Shown here piece after piece: positions 9,670 through 20,262 of a DNA stretch of 64,000 bases (position 1 is its first letter; every line of letters begins with the position of its first letter). The translations under genes and the position numbers were made by a program. Source of the stretch: Candidatus Electryonea clarkiae (GTDB lineage: Bacteria > Electryoneota > Electryoneia > Electryoneales > Electryoneaceae); contig JAVCCM010000040.1 in assembly GCA_030765455.1 (NCBI GenBank), positions 30,948-94,947 on the forward strand, given 5' to 3'. The notes below the pieces were generated by a model. The model did not search any database. It was not told the origin of the DNA and saw nothing but the letters and a program-made list of their open reading frames with translations.

Positions 9670-11964
9670 ATGTACGGTTTAAAGAAGTATCGAAGAGCAC
9701 TGCTTGTTGTAGCATTTCTTGCGTTGATTGCGCAGGTGTATGCCCAGGATAGTTTGGGAACGTCCCTACTCGATGGACTCCAGTCGATTGACAATTTTTA
9801 CGACGTTGCGCTCGCAGGCGATTACGCCCTGATTGCGGCAGGATCGTCGGGATTGCTGGTTGTTTACGATCCAGCCGGAGAACCGGAAATTGTTGCTCAG
9901 GTCGGCGAGCGGATTGAAATCGTCTCGACTGTAAAAATACAGGGTGACCGTGCTTTGACAACCGGCTCCTATCTCACCTACTACGATATTTCCAATCCCA
10001 CTGATCCGGAAATTATCTGGCAAATCGACAATAATACTGAATTGTACAATGAATGGTCTGTCTGGAAGGATAACCTGATCGTGAATGATGGTATGTACGA
10101 GATTATTATTCGCGAGATAAACGATGAATCACAATCCGAGGAACTTTCGAGTATCTCAAAAAGAGACGATAATCAATTCGGTTATCGCTTATCATGTCAA
10201 ATAAAGGATAATTACCTGATTGCGGTATGCGACATCGAGTACTATCACCCAACATTCCGAGTCTGGAATTTGACCGATCCGGAAAATCCGGAACAGATTG
10301 TATCTACAGTAATGGAAGAGATGGATAGCATCGATCCGTTTGAAATAAACGTCAACGGTGAATTGATGGTTTTGGGTACTTATGAAACAATTTACTTCTT
10401 TAATATCGAATCCCTTGAATCCCCAGAGCTGTTTAGCAGAATTACCATTAGTGGTTTCGGTTCTTCTCATAACGAAATGAATTTCCTGGATGATCGTGTT
10501 TTTGTTTTCACGAATTATAATCGTCATATCAAATCGATATCGCTTGAAGACTTAAATAATCCTGAAATCAGCGAAACGCTGGTAAGAGGATGTGGTGGAG
10601 AATGTGGCTTTGATGTTACAACTTCTACCCTGGTTTTCGCAGATTTCTTCGGGTTGCAAAGCTGCGACATTACCGATCCGGATAATTTTGGAGAAATATG
10701 CAGATTTGAACCTTTTGAACGCTGGTATGGCTTAAGGAACCTTGGCGATCTATTAATTATGTCGTATGGATTTTACGAACGGGAGTACATGCGTTTCGAC
10801 TTTTCCGGCAGGAATGAGCTTGAGAATATAGGTTCTTTTAATCCAGAAAGAGAAGGATTCGACCATTATGGTATTAATCCTTACAAAGATGATATCCTTG
10901 TGTTTCAGTGGTCTGACTGGAATAACGACGACGGTGGTTTTGAAACGCTGGACTATCAGTTTCAACTGGCGACAATCGACCCGAATGACAACCTGGACAT
11001 TGTCTTTCGCGGTGAGCTTCCGGCACTTGACGACTGGCTTGCCATTTACAGTGACGAGGCAATTTACGAAGCCGGTCAGGATACAAGCCATAGACATCCG
11101 TACCTGAAAATCTGGGATATTACCGACCTTGACGCGCCGGTAATGACCAATGTTCTCAACATTGACGGCGATATTATCGCAAGACCGATGGTATATGAAG
11201 ATTATTTATATCTTCTCATTGATTATGAGGCGATGGACAGATCCCTGGCGATTTATTCACTGGATAATCCTTTCGCTCCGGAAATACTTGTCGACATGAC
11301 TCTTGATCCGTGGTATTTGCGAGAGTCAATTATTATCGAAGATCTGATATTCTTCAAAGGTTCCAGTTCCTATATCATTTATTCCCTTGCAGATCCTGAA
11401 GATCCGATGCCTTTAAATTCGACACATTTTTACCATTACAATTACGACATCCTGGATTATCACGATAACAAGCTCCTTCTGGGTTATGATCCAGGACGTG
11501 AAGCTGCGCTGAAATATTACCAGGTTTATGATATTTCGGATATAGAAAATCCTGAACTGATTGCCTGTTACCCGGTTCAAGGCTGGCCTAGTTTGGGACA
11601 TCTTGATGGTGATCGGATTCTCGCCTCCTGGGGCCTGGGATATGGTGTCTTTGCTTTCGGCGAAAATTCTGTCGGGCAAAATAAAATATCAGTACTTCCT
11701 CTCAATTCTTTCCTTGATGTTTACCCCAATCCGGCGAATCCTGGCTCAGTTGTCTCTGTGAATTTGGCTCAATCAGGATTGTTGACTTTGGAACTATATG
11801 ACTTACTTGGTAGACGAATTGCGCGATTGGCAAATGAAAATTATCAGGCAGGAAATCACAGATTTAATATTAACGATTTAATGCTGCCCACAAGCGGGTC
11901 TTATTACTTGACAGCTCGATCTGAAGATCAGTCGGAAACAAGGCGAATCGTGATGTTGAAATAA
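9670..11964 (+). CDS. LVIVD-repeat beta-propeller surface protein, T9SS cargo (paralogue 1)
   Basis: 764 residues with a signal peptide (MYGLKKYRRALLVVAFLALI, cleaved near VYAQ). The body repeats units of the type YALIAAGSSGLLVVYDP and WDITDLDAPVM, the LVIVD pattern of a beta-propeller. The T9SS sorting domain begins at VYPNPANPGS and ends RIVMLK. The ligand is unknown; such propellers act as extracellular binding scaffolds. The start follows CGGAGG at 8-base spacing. It is a tandem duplicate of the next gene. Confidence 0.85.
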   Translation: MYGLKKYRRALLVVAFLALIAQVYAQDSLGTSLLDGLQSIDNFYDVALAGDYALIAAGSSGLLVVYDPAGEPEIVAQVGERIEIVSTVKIQGDRALTTGSYLTYYDISNPTDPEIIWQIDNNTELYNEWSVWKDNLIVNDGMYEIIIREINDESQSEELSSISKRDDNQFGYRLSCQIKDNYLIAVCDIEYYHPTFRVWNLTDPENPEQIVSTVMEEMDSIDPFEINVNGELMVLGTYETIYFFNIESLESPELFSRITISGFGSSHNEMNFLDDRVFVFTNYNRHIKSISLEDLNNPEISETLVRGCGGECGFDVTTSTLVFADFFGLQSCDITDPDNFGEICRFEPFERWYGLRNLGDLLIMSYGFYEREYMRFDFSGRNELENIGSFNPEREGFDHYGINPYKDDILVFQWSDWNNDDGGFETLDYQFQLATIDPNDNLDIVFRGELPALDDWLAIYSDEAIYEAGQDTSHRHPYLKIWDITDLDAPVMTNVLNIDGDIIARPMVYEDYLYLLIDYEAMDRSLAIYSLDNPFAPEILVDMTLDPWYLRESIIIEDLIFFKGSSSYIIYSLADPEDPMPLNSTHFYHYNYDILDYHDNKLLLGYDPGREAALKYYQVYDISDIENPELIACYPVQGWPSLGHLDGDRILASWGLGYGVFAFGENSVGQNKISVLPLNSFLDVYPNPANPGSVVSVNLAQSGLLTLELYDLLGRRIARLANENYQAGNHRFNINDLMLPTSGSYYLTARSEDQSETRRIVMLK

Positions 11965-12053
11965 TTACAGAGATAAACATGATAGATAGGTTTTTAGTTT
12001 GAATTTCGAACTTAATTCAGCTATTCTATTTTAGCTTTAGCGAGATCTTGAAT

Positions 12054-12180
12054 CACGCAATGTGGTTGAGTGATCAAAGCCACCAAAGGTAACATATTAA
12101 TTTTGTGCGTCCTTTAACAGTTGAGAACAATTTCCTGCCCATGAGGGTGGGGTATAGATAAAAGCTTTTAGGAGGTTGCG
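12054..12180 (+). promoter_or_regulatory. Conserved 5' leader of LVIVD paralogue 2
   Basis: Near-copy of the leader at 9541-9669. The segment 12111-12180 (CCTTTAACAG ... GGTGGGGTATAGATAAAAG ... AGGAGG) is more conserved between the two copies than most of the coding sequence downstream, which suggests selection on a promoter or leader RNA. Confidence 0.5.
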
Positions 12181-14484
12181 ATGTACGGTTTAAAGAAGTA
12201 TACAGGAGCGCTGCTTGTTGTTTCATTTCTTGCCTTGATTACTCCAGTGTATGCCCAGGACAGTTTGGGGATGCACCTGGTTGATGGACACCAGTTCTAT
12301 GCAGGATTCTATGACATTGCTCTGACAGATGATTATGCTCTGGTTGCTGCCGGTACCTCAGGATTGCTTGTACTTTCTGATTATACAACAGATCCTGAGG
12401 TAGTGGCGCAAGTTGGTGACGGGATTGAGTACGTATGGATGGTGAACGTCCTCGATAATCGTGCCTTCACCGTCGGTGATTACATCACGTACTATGATTT
12501 TTCCTATCCGACAAATCCTGAAATGATCTGGCGTATCGCTGATACTCTTTTGTTGAATGATGATCCGTATATCTCACATCGCTGGATAGAAAACAGAATA
12601 ATAGTACTGGATCAGGGCTTTATGCTTACGATATATGAAGTTACAGATGAATCACAAATGGAAGAATTATCGGTCATTAATGTTGAGCAGGATGATGATA
12701 CAGACTTGGTTCATTGCTCGTTCCAGGTTTGGAGAGATTACTTAATAACTATATGCTATTTAAGGGATTTATCCAGGTATGCATTTCGGGTTTGGGATAT
12801 CAGTGATCCTGAGAATCCAGAATATATTGTTATGCCGGAATTCGATGACGAGTTTTATGGAGATTATTATGAAATCGCTATCGAGAATGAAACTCTTGCC
12901 TTTGTTGACGGAAATGATATTCGCTTCTTCGATATCAGTGACATTGAGCAAACAGAATTATTAAGCACAATAACAATACCTAATAGACATGTTTTTAGAG
13001 ATGTGTTTCTAAATAATGGAAGTGTTTTTGTGGGTAACGGAGGATCAAGAGGAGTTATCATTTCAATTTCTCTTGAGGATATAAACAATCCAGTCATTTC
13101 TGACAGTCTGAATTTTGAGTCTTCTTTCAGCTGGAACTTCGATAAATATAATAACTTGTTATCTTTTGTATCATCCTTAGGAGGCTTATCGATATTCGAT
13201 ATTTCTGATCCTGATAATCTGAATGAGCATAACAGCTATAACCCAATTGTGTCCTTGGGACCGGGAGCGGTGCTTGACGAATTCATCCTGTCAGAATCCC
13301 CTGTGGACGTACACGATTACAGTCGAATCGCGGCAATTGCATTTTCTGATAGTTCCGAACTAAGTTTTTCCGGCTTTCTTGAATCTCCAGTAGAAGACAA
13401 CAATATCGCAAGAGTGGTTACCGCAAATAGTGATATTGCGGTGATTGAATGGAGCGATGATGGAGAATCGAGAGATTTTGAAACGCTAACCACAGCATAT
13501 CAATTGGTCACAATTGATCCCGAGGATAGAACAGGAATATCGCAAAGAGGATTTCTACCATCACTCAGGAGATCTCTAACTATACATGGTAATGAAGTTG
13601 TTTATGAAAGCACTTCGGATTCCCTAAACAATAATAGCTTCCTGAAGATATGGGATATTACCGATTTGGATGCGCCTTATCTGGCTGCGATACTTGATAT
13701 TGATGGAGACATTTTTAGTTTACCAATGGTTTATGATGATTTTCTCTATATAGTACATTACGATACAAATGAGACATACCTCGAAATTTTCGATTTGGAA
13801 GATCCTTTCAGCCCCGAATCAGTAGGAAATCTCGATCTGACAGGGATACCGAGGTCCAATCCGGTCATTTTCGATGATAGATTATTCTTCAGCAACAGAT
13901 ACATGTACTCACTTGAAAATCCATCTGAGCCTGAATTGTTGGGAGAACTGATCCTTCCCGAGAGCAATATTCTCGATTACGAAGATAACAAAGTTATTAC
14001 AAGAACTATTGACAGGGAGAATACGATTATTGATATTCTCAAAGTCTATGATATATCTGAAATGGAAGAACCAGAACTGATTGGACAATATCCGATGCCT
14101 GGCAGGTTCAAAATGGCATGTTTCCATAATGATAGAATTGTTTCGACCTGGAGCTACGGTTACGGTCTATTCGCTCTTGGTGAAAACGGCACAGATGAGG
14201 AAAGAATATCCATTCTGCCTTTGGATTCCTTCATTGATGTTTACCCCAATCCTGGTAATCCTGGCTCTGTTATTTCTGTGAACCTGGCGAAATCCGGGTT
14301 GTTGACTCTGGAATTGTACGACTTGCTCGGAAGGCGAATAACAAGATTATCTAACAGTAGCTACCTTGCAGGAAACCACAGGTTTAATATCAGTAACATG
14401 ATGCTACAATCAAGCGGGACTTATTTCTTGACTGCCCGTTCCGGAAATCAAGTTGAAACAAGAAAAATTATATTGCTGAAATGA
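12181..14484 (+). CDS. LVIVD-repeat beta-propeller surface protein, T9SS cargo (paralogue 2)
   Basis: 767 residues, paralogous to the preceding gene over its full length. The first residues (MYGLKKYTGALLVVSFLALI) and the sorting domain (VYPNPGNPGSV, ending KIILLK) are close to identical, while the middle of the propeller is strongly diverged. LVIVD-type units include YALVAAGTSGLLVL and WDITDLDAPYL. An AGGAGG ribosome site precedes the ATG. The divergent middle with conserved ends is what is expected of duplicated surface receptors whose ligands differ; this is inference. Confidence 0.85.
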   Translation: MYGLKKYTGALLVVSFLALITPVYAQDSLGMHLVDGHQFYAGFYDIALTDDYALVAAGTSGLLVLSDYTTDPEVVAQVGDGIEYVWMVNVLDNRAFTVGDYITYYDFSYPTNPEMIWRIADTLLLNDDPYISHRWIENRIIVLDQGFMLTIYEVTDESQMEELSVINVEQDDDTDLVHCSFQVWRDYLITICYLRDLSRYAFRVWDISDPENPEYIVMPEFDDEFYGDYYEIAIENETLAFVDGNDIRFFDISDIEQTELLSTITIPNRHVFRDVFLNNGSVFVGNGGSRGVIISISLEDINNPVISDSLNFESSFSWNFDKYNNLLSFVSSLGGLSIFDISDPDNLNEHNSYNPIVSLGPGAVLDEFILSESPVDVHDYSRIAAIAFSDSSELSFSGFLESPVEDNNIARVVTANSDIAVIEWSDDGESRDFETLTTAYQLVTIDPEDRTGISQRGFLPSLRRSLTIHGNEVVYESTSDSLNNNSFLKIWDITDLDAPYLAAILDIDGDIFSLPMVYDDFLYIVHYDTNETYLEIFDLEDPFSPESVGNLDLTGIPRSNPVIFDDRLFFSNRYMYSLENPSEPELLGELILPESNILDYEDNKVITRTIDRENTIIDILKVYDISEMEEPELIGQYPMPGRFKMACFHNDRIVSTWSYGYGLFALGENGTDEERISILPLDSFIDVYPNPGNPGSVISVNLAKSGLLTLELYDLLGRRITRLSNSSYLAGNHRFNISNMMLQSSGTYFLTARSGNQVETRKIILLK

Positions 14485-14503
14485 ATACAAGTATGAAAAG
14501 GAT

Positions 14504-14541
14504 GGGCGGTGTGCCCTGACAGCGTGCTGTCTGGAATGCCC
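14504..14541. terminator. Hairpin cluster between convergent genes
   Basis: GGGC-GGTGT-GCCC is followed directly by GACAGC-GT-GCTGTC, and a further GCCC (14538-14541) can pair with the first arm. It lies between the converging LVIVD and proline dehydrogenase genes. It has no long T-run, so termination is only a guess; it may be a palindromic repeat. Confidence 0.3.
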
Positions 14542-14586
14542 GATAACGTTTTGTGCCAGGATTAATATATTTTCAGTAATAACAAT

Positions 14587-15489
14587 CTATTTTAAATTAA
14601 ATATATCTTTGAAGACATACCCAGCAATCTTCGGATTTTCCTTCAGACGGCGGGTGGAATAGGCATACCAGTCTTTTCCGAAGGGGACATAGACCCGCAT
14701 CTTGTGACCCTCAAGTACAATCTGCCGTCTTAAGCTTTCAGTTACGCCGAGGAGCATCTGGAACTCGTATTGATCTGGGGATAGATCGAGTTTTTCGATA
14801 ATCCGCATAGCATCCCAGACCAGTATCTCATCATGCGTGGCAATTCCCACATAGAGCCCGGCTTTAAGCGCTTTTTCCAGGAGAAGATTGAAATTTTTCC
14901 TTACTACATCAGTATCCTTGTAGGCTAAATCATGGGGTTCGATATAGATTCCCTTGCATAATCTTATATTTGCTTTCCCAGGAATTAATCTTTCTTCGAG
15001 GTCTTTAATGGTTCTGCGAAGATATGCCTGGATAACGATACCGCTTTTTGAATATTCTGCTGATATTGATTCATGAAGATCAAGAGTGAGGGTGGTAAAA
15101 GGACTGTCTTCCATATCAATACGGACAAAATTGTCATATTTGCGCAATTTATCCATCAGCTTGATAAAATTGTCCCGGCACAGATCGGTATCGATCCCAA
15201 GTCCGAATTGAGTAGGTTTAATGGAGATATTTGAATCAAGGTCATGCTGGTCGATAGCATCGAGGACTTTGAGGTAATTTGATACATACTGCTGTGCTTT
15301 TTCGGGCTGCGTCACCGATTCCCCTAATACGTCAATAGTAGTGGATATTCCCTGTCGATTAAGCTTTTTTACGGCTTCAATAGCATCATTAAGTGATTCA
15401 CCGGCGATATATGGACCGGCAAAACGGCGTACTATCGATTTCGGGACAAGTGGAAGTGTTGTAACGACAAGTGTATCGAGCAGACTCAT
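14587..15489 (-). CDS. putB: Proline dehydrogenase (monofunctional PRODH)
   Basis: 300 residues, the usual length of the single-domain, FAD-dependent proline dehydrogenases that oxidise L-proline to pyrroline-5-carboxylate. Family motifs are visible: QAYLRRT in the barrel core and the C-terminal substrate-binding block YVPFGKDWYAYSTRRLKENP, with the paired arginines that hold the proline carboxylate. The N-terminal domain lacks the DNA-binding part of PutA. The start has AGGAA upstream. The partner P5C dehydrogenase is not in this window. Electrons would pass to the membrane quinone pool. Confidence 0.92.
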   Translation of the reverse strand: MSLLDTLVVTTLPLVPKSIVRRFAGPYIAGESLNDAIEAVKKLNRQGISTTIDVLGESVTQPEKAQQYVSNYLKVLDAIDQHDLDSNISIKPTQFGLGIDTDLCRDNFIKLMDKLRKYDNFVRIDMEDSPFTTLTLDLHESISAEYSKSGIVIQAYLRRTIKDLEERLIPGKANIRLCKGIYIEPHDLAYKDTDVVRKNFNLLLEKALKAGLYVGIATHDEILVWDAMRIIEKLDLSPDQYEFQMLLGVTESLRRQIVLEGHKMRVYVPFGKDWYAYSTRRLKENPKIAGYVFKDIFNLK

Positions 15490-15557
15490 AGCGATTCCTA
15501 ATAAACTTTATTCAAAATAAATGGTGTATCTTTCTTAAAAATGGAATATAAGGCAGG

Positions 15558-15576
15558 TTATTGCCACGGGCAATAA
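15558..15576. other. Perfect hairpin downstream of the propeller operon
   Basis: TTATTGCC-ACG-GGCAATAA is an 8-bp perfect stem between the end of the minus-strand propeller operon and the proline dehydrogenase start. There is no T-run on the minus strand, so it may be an RNA-stabilising or Rho-assisted end rather than an intrinsic terminator. Confidence 0.35.
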
Positions 15577-15669
15577 ATTAGAGTGCCTTTTTGAGAAAAA
15601 AAGTACAAACTATCTGATTTGGAAAGTTGAATACCTGCTTGAGATACAGAGTGAAAAAGGCAATGATTT

Positions 15670-17115
15670 CTATCGAACCAGCACAACCTTCCTAACCTCA
15701 TCCATCTTACCCGGCACACTGGCGTGGATGAAGTAGATTCCGCTGGAAAGTTCATCGGCGTTGAATGTGAATTGATGGTAGCCGAGTGAATATTGTTCAT
15801 TTGTAAGAACTGCTATTTCCTGACCTGTTATGTTATAAACACTGAGTTTCAAATCGGATGGTACTGGAAGTGCAACTGAAATAGTTGTCGTTGAATTGAA
15901 AGGGTTGGGATATACTTCTTCCAGAATAAATTCAGTCGGTTTGGATGCTGTTGACTCAAATACCTCATTCCCTTCGCTGTCAACACGAATTAGCAGCATA
16001 TAAGTACTATTAGTATACGCAGTTCCAGCGATGATATATCCCCCATCGGTGGTCTGTTGAACACTTCTGCCACTACTAAAATACCACCGATCGCAGATCC
16101 AGTTCCAATTTTCATTTCCTGTTGAATCTGTCTTTATAAGCCACAAATGAAGACGACCCGATGTACCTGTAATTATATACCCTCCATCATTTGTTTGTTG
16201 GACACTCCTGCCGTACTCAGATCTATTCCCCCCGAAAGTCTGGTTCCACTCTACATTTCCACTTGAATCTGTTTTTAGTAAACTTACATCAGTTTGAAAA
16301 GTTGTGTCATTGACAGCAATAGAATATTGTCCAGAAATAATATATCCACCATCATTGGTATGTTGAAGACTGTAGAACGTGCCATATTCTCTATATGCGA
16401 AAGTTTGAGTCCACTCTTCATTTCCGGAAGAATCTGTTTTGATCAACCAATTTTCAATGAATCCGTTATTATTAGACGAAGAGTGGCATAAAATTATATA
16501 TCCCTCATCATGAACCTGTTGAACGCTCCACCCGATATCATTATCTTCTCCCCCGAAAGTTTGGTTCCATACTTCGTTACCGGTTGAATTTGTTTTAATC
16601 AGCCACACGTCCTGACCACCGGCACCGAAAGAGCTCGTATATCCAGTAATTATATATCCCTCATCATTAACCTGCTGAACGCTCGTCCCGGCATCGTTAT
16701 ATTCTCCTCCTAAAGTTCGGTTCCATTCTTCATTACCGGTTGAATCAGTTTTTATCAACCACAAATCAGAGAGACCAGTACCGAAAGTAATTGTAGATCC
16801 AGTAATTATATATCCACCATCATCCGTCTGTTGACCACTCCTGACCAATTCTCTCCTCTCGCCCCCGAAAGTCCGGTTCCATTCTTCATTTCCTGTTGAA
16901 TCAGTTTTTATCAGCCAAAAATCGCTGTCACCGGCACCGAAAGAGGTGGTTTCTCCAACAATTATATATCCGTCATCAATTGTCTGATGGACTTCAATGC
17001 CATGGTCGGAATCTTCACCCCCGAAAGTCCGTGCCCACAACGTATCGGGTGGTTGAGCTGAAATGGGAATGCTGGCAATTGTCATGCAGATAATGATGAA
17101 TGTTAAGCGACGCAT
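15670..17115 (-). CDS. Repeat beta-propeller surface protein, T9SS cargo (array copy 1)
   Basis: 481 residues with a signal peptide (MRRLTFIIICMTIASIPISA). About seven units of ~52 residues follow, each with the pattern [14 protein letters not shown] and [21 protein letters not shown] (split here by a variable spacer), typical of a seven- or eight-blade propeller. The sorting domain starts at [10 protein letters not shown] and ends KVVLVR. It is last in a four-gene minus-strand array with 19-nt gaps; AAGGA precedes the ATG. Function is unknown beyond a probable extracellular binding scaffold. Confidence 0.85.
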   Translation of the reverse strand: MRRLTFIIICMTIASIPISAQPPDTLWARTFGGEDSDHGIEVHQTIDDGYIIVGETTSFGAGDSDFWLIKTDSTGNEEWNRTFGGERRELVRSGQQTDDGGYIITGSTITFGTGLSDLWLIKTDSTGNEEWNRTLGGEYNDAGTSVQQVNDEGYIITGYTSSFGAGGQDVWLIKTNSTGNEVWNQTFGGEDNDIGWSVQQVHDEGYIILCHSSSNNNGFIENWLIKTDSSGNEEWTQTFAYREYGTFYSLQHTNDGGYIISGQYSIAVNDTTFQTDVSLLKTDSSGNVEWNQTFGGNRSEYGRSVQQTNDGGYIITGTSGRLHLWLIKTDSTGNENWNWICDRWYFSSGRSVQQTTDGGYIIAGTAYTNSTYMLLIRVDSEGNEVFESTASKPTEFILEEVYPNPFNSTTTISVALPVPSDLKLSVYNITGQEIAVLTNEQYSLGYHQFTFNADELSSGIYFIHASVPGKMDEVRKVVLVR

Positions 17116-17134
17116 TTTGTTTATCCTTAAATGA

Positions 17135-18586
17135 TTATCTTACCAATACAATTTTCCTCACCTCATTCATCTTACCCGGCACATTGGCGTGGATGAAGTA
17201 GATACCACTGGAAAGATCATCGGCGTTGAAGGTGAATTGATGGTATCCAGATGAATAGCGTTCATTTGTAAGCACTGCTATTTCCTGGCCTGTTATGTTA
17301 TAAACACTGAGTTTCAAATCGGATGGTGATGGTAGTCCAATTGCAATTGTGGTTGTTGAATTGAATGGGTTGGGATATATTTCTTCCAGGACATAATCTG
17401 TTGGTGTGGAATAAGTGGATTCTATAGTTTCATTTACCTCATCGTCAATACGAATCAGCCATACATCGTAACCACCTGCACCAAAAGATTCGGTCGTCCC
17501 AAGAATTATATACCCGCCATTATCTGTCTGTTTAACGCTAATACCTTGATCACGATCATTTCCTCCAAATGCCTGACTCCATTCTTCTTCGCCAGTTGAA
17601 TCTGTTTTAATTAGCCCTACATCGTTACCACCTGCACCAAAAGAAGATGTAGTTCCCACGATAATAAAACCACCATCATTAATTTGATGTACTTCATTGC
17701 CAGAGTGAAAACCTTCACCACCTATAGTCTCTGACCAGATGAATTCCCCGGTTGAATCAGCTTTAACCAACACAACATCACTATCATAAGTACTACCAGT
17801 ATATATGTATCCCCTATCTCTTGTCTGTTGAGCACTTTTGCCACTGCGACACGCAGTCATATTACGATTCCATTGCACCACTCCTTGTCCATTTGTTTTG
17901 ATCAGTAGCCCATGGGATCCTTCCCTATATACTTGAGTTCCACCTGCTATGATAAACCCTCCATCTCCTGTCTTTTGAATACTATTGATCCACTCTCCGT
18001 CATCGGCATATCCGTAAATCCAAGACCATCGTATAACTCCATGTGAATCTGTTCTTAAAAGGCACATATCATTCGAACTACCGTTATCCCAAGTTCTCTC
18101 GCCATCTACTGTTCCGCCTATAAGATATCCCCCTTGCTGAGTTAGTTGAACACCATTGCCCGATCTACAAATTTCAGGGTCAAAGGTCCGGCACCATTCT
18201 TCATTTCCTAATGAATCTGTTTTAGTCAGCAACAATCCATTATCACCATAATAATCGCCCACAAGGCTACTTCCCACGATGATGTATCCACCATCAGAGG
18301 TTTGTTGGACGCTATTACCTTTTTCACCATGCTCGCTACCATAAGTCTGGCTCCATTCTTCATCACCGTTCTCATCCATCTTAATCAACCAGGCATCATA
18401 ATCACCGCCGCCAAAAGATTCAGTAGTTCCTACAATTATAAAACCACCATCAGTTGTCTGATGAATTTCACAACCAAGGTCGTAACCATCACCACCGAAA
18501 GTCCTTGTCCACAAGGTATCGGATAATACCGAAATGGGAATGCCTACAATCACCATACAAATAATAACAAATATAAAGTTCCGCAT
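17135..18586 (-). CDS. Repeat beta-propeller surface protein, T9SS cargo (array copy 2)
   Basis: 483 residues, same architecture as its neighbours: signal peptide (MRNFIFVIICMVIVGIPISV), repeated blades ending in variants of DEEWSQTYGSE and GGYIIVGTTESFGAGG, then a sorting domain ([11 protein letters not shown], ending KIVLVR). Several central blades are diverged (RSGNGVQLTQQGGYLIGG). GGGAGA precedes the start. The C-terminal ~60 codons are nearly identical to those of copies 1 and 3. Confidence 0.85.
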   Translation of the reverse strand: MRNFIFVIICMVIVGIPISVLSDTLWTRTFGGDGYDLGCEIHQTTDGGFIIVGTTESFGGGDYDAWLIKMDENGDEEWSQTYGSEHGEKGNSVQQTSDGGYIIVGSSLVGDYYGDNGLLLTKTDSLGNEEWCRTFDPEICRSGNGVQLTQQGGYLIGGTVDGERTWDNGSSNDMCLLRTDSHGVIRWSWIYGYADDGEWINSIQKTGDGGFIIAGGTQVYREGSHGLLIKTNGQGVVQWNRNMTACRSGKSAQQTRDRGYIYTGSTYDSDVVLVKADSTGEFIWSETIGGEGFHSGNEVHQINDGGFIIVGTTSSFGAGGNDVGLIKTDSTGEEEWSQAFGGNDRDQGISVKQTDNGGYIILGTTESFGAGGYDVWLIRIDDEVNETIESTYSTPTDYVLEEIYPNPFNSTTTIAIGLPSPSDLKLSVYNITGQEIAVLTNERYSSGYHQFTFNADDLSSGIYFIHANVPGKMNEVRKIVLVR

Positions 18587-18605
18587 TTTATTTCTCCCTG
18601 AAAAA

Positions 18606-20243
18606 TTATCTTACCAATACGATTTTTCTGACCTCATTCATTTTTCCCGGCACACTGGCGTGGATGAAGTAGATGCCGCTTGAAAGTTCATCGGCGTTGA
18701 ATGTGAATTGATGGTAGCCGTGAGAATATCGTTCATTCGCAAGTACTGTTATTTCCTGACCTGCAATGTTATAAACACTGAGTTTCAATTCGGATGATGC
18801 TGGTAGTCCAATTGAAATTGTGGTTGTTGAATTGAATGGGTTGGGATAGACTTCAGTTATATTATATTCAGTCGGAATATCGCTAAGTGCATTATCCATC
18901 ACTGCATCGTGGGGCGAAACCCGGAAGCTGAAGTCGCTATAGCTGTTTATCGTGTCATCACCAGAAACAGCTTCTACATCCCATTCAAAATCGATAGTTC
19001 CATTCCATGTTTCCATGCCGGTCATTTCAAACATTGTCATGGTAAACTGGGTATCAGTCAAAGCTGGAGCATATACAGTAGTGTCAAGGTCATGACCTAT
19101 TGATTTTACATGGAGGTCATAATAGACAGTGTCAACATGATTGGAATCAATGAAAGATTCCCAGCAAAAAGTCACATAATACGTCTCTTCCAAAAATATC
19201 TCTGCTTCGTTTTCTGGTGATAGTAACCCAAAAGAAGATCCATCGTTATCAACACGAATTAACCAAACATCATAATGACCGGCCCCGAAAGAACAGGTCA
19301 TTCCTGTAAGTATATATCCATTATCTTCTGTCTGTTGGACGCTGAAGCCTTCATCCAGGCTTTCTCCGCCAAAAGTCTGGTTCCACTCTTCATCTCCGGT
19401 TGAATCCGTTTTAATAAGCCATACATCACCTGAACCGGCACCATAAGAATATGTCTTTCCTATAAGAATATAACCACCATCATGAGTTTGTTGGACATAG
19501 TATCCTAAATCTGATTCGTCACCCTCGAAAATTTGATTCCATTCTTCATTACCCGTCGAATCTGTTTTAATCAACCAAAGGTCGTAGTTCCAGGTACCGT
19601 CAGGGTAAGTTCCTCCAACAATAATATATCCACCATCATTGGTCAGTTGGACGCAGCGACCATAATCAGATCTATAACCACCGAAAGTCCGGTTCCATTC
19701 TTCATTGCCATTTGAATCAGTTTTAATCAGCCAGGCATTGCCCCCTCTATTGCCGAAAGATTCAGTGTATCCAGTAATTATATATCCACCATCAGTCGTC
19801 TGTTGCACACTACTTCCTCGATCGTCACTGATCCCACCGAAAGTGCGGTTCCATACTTCATTTCCTGTAGAATCAGTTTTTATCAACCATAGATCATCGT
19901 AGTATCCGGTGCCGGTCGAATGTGTGTATCCAGTAATTATATAACCTCCATCATTTGTCTGCTGGATGCTTCGCGCTAAACTATGTCCTCTTCCGCCGAA
20001 AGTCCGGCTCCATTCCTCATCACCATTCGAATCTGTTTTTATCAACCATAGATCGCGTTCACCAGCACCAAAAGAAGTTGTTGACCCACCGATGATATAT
20101 CCACCATCAGTTGTCATTTGAACGCTGTTACCTGATTCAAAACCTTCACCTCCGAAAGTCCTGGTCCACAAGGTATCGGATAGTGCAGATATGGGAATAC
20201 TTATAATTATCATGTAAAGAACTAATGTTGAAAAGCGTCTCAT
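18606..20243 (-). CDS. Repeat beta-propeller surface protein with inserted Ig/Fn3-like domain, T9SS cargo (array copy 3)
   Basis: 545 residues. The signal peptide ([20 protein letters not shown]) is followed by six well-conserved propeller units ([33 protein letters not shown]). Unlike copies 1 and 2, about 110 residues that resemble a fibronectin-III-like domain ([20 protein letters not shown]) are inserted before the sorting domain ([11 protein letters not shown], ending KIVLVR). GGAGAT precedes the ATG. It lies in the same tandem array and is likely cotranscribed. Confidence 0.85.
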   Translation of the reverse strand: MRRFSTLVLYMIIISIPISALSDTLWTRTFGGEGFESGNSVQMTTDGGYIIGGSTTSFGAGERDLWLIKTDSNGDEEWSRTFGGRGHSLARSIQQTNDGGYIITGYTHSTGTGYYDDLWLIKTDSTGNEVWNRTFGGISDDRGSSVQQTTDGGYIITGYTESFGNRGGNAWLIKTDSNGNEEWNRTFGGYRSDYGRCVQLTNDGGYIIVGGTYPDGTWNYDLWLIKTDSTGNEEWNQIFEGDESDLGYYVQQTHDGGYILIGKTYSYGAGSGDVWLIKTDSTGDEEWNQTFGGESLDEGFSVQQTEDNGYILTGMTCSFGAGHYDVWLIRVDNDGSSFGLLSPENEAEIFLEETYYVTFCWESFIDSNHVDTVYYDLHVKSIGHDLDTTVYAPALTDTQFTMTMFEMTGMETWNGTIDFEWDVEAVSGDDTINSYSDFSFRVSPHDAVMDNALSDIPTEYNITEVYPNPFNSTTTISIGLPASSELKLSVYNIAGQEITVLANERYSHGYHQFTFNADELSSGIYFIHASVPGKMNEVRKIVLVR

Positions 20244-20262
20244 TTTCTATCTCCTTAAAAGA

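Noticed and set aside
14587..15489. Bifunctional PutA
   Set aside because: Only the 300-residue PRODH barrel is present; there is no aldehyde dehydrogenase domain.
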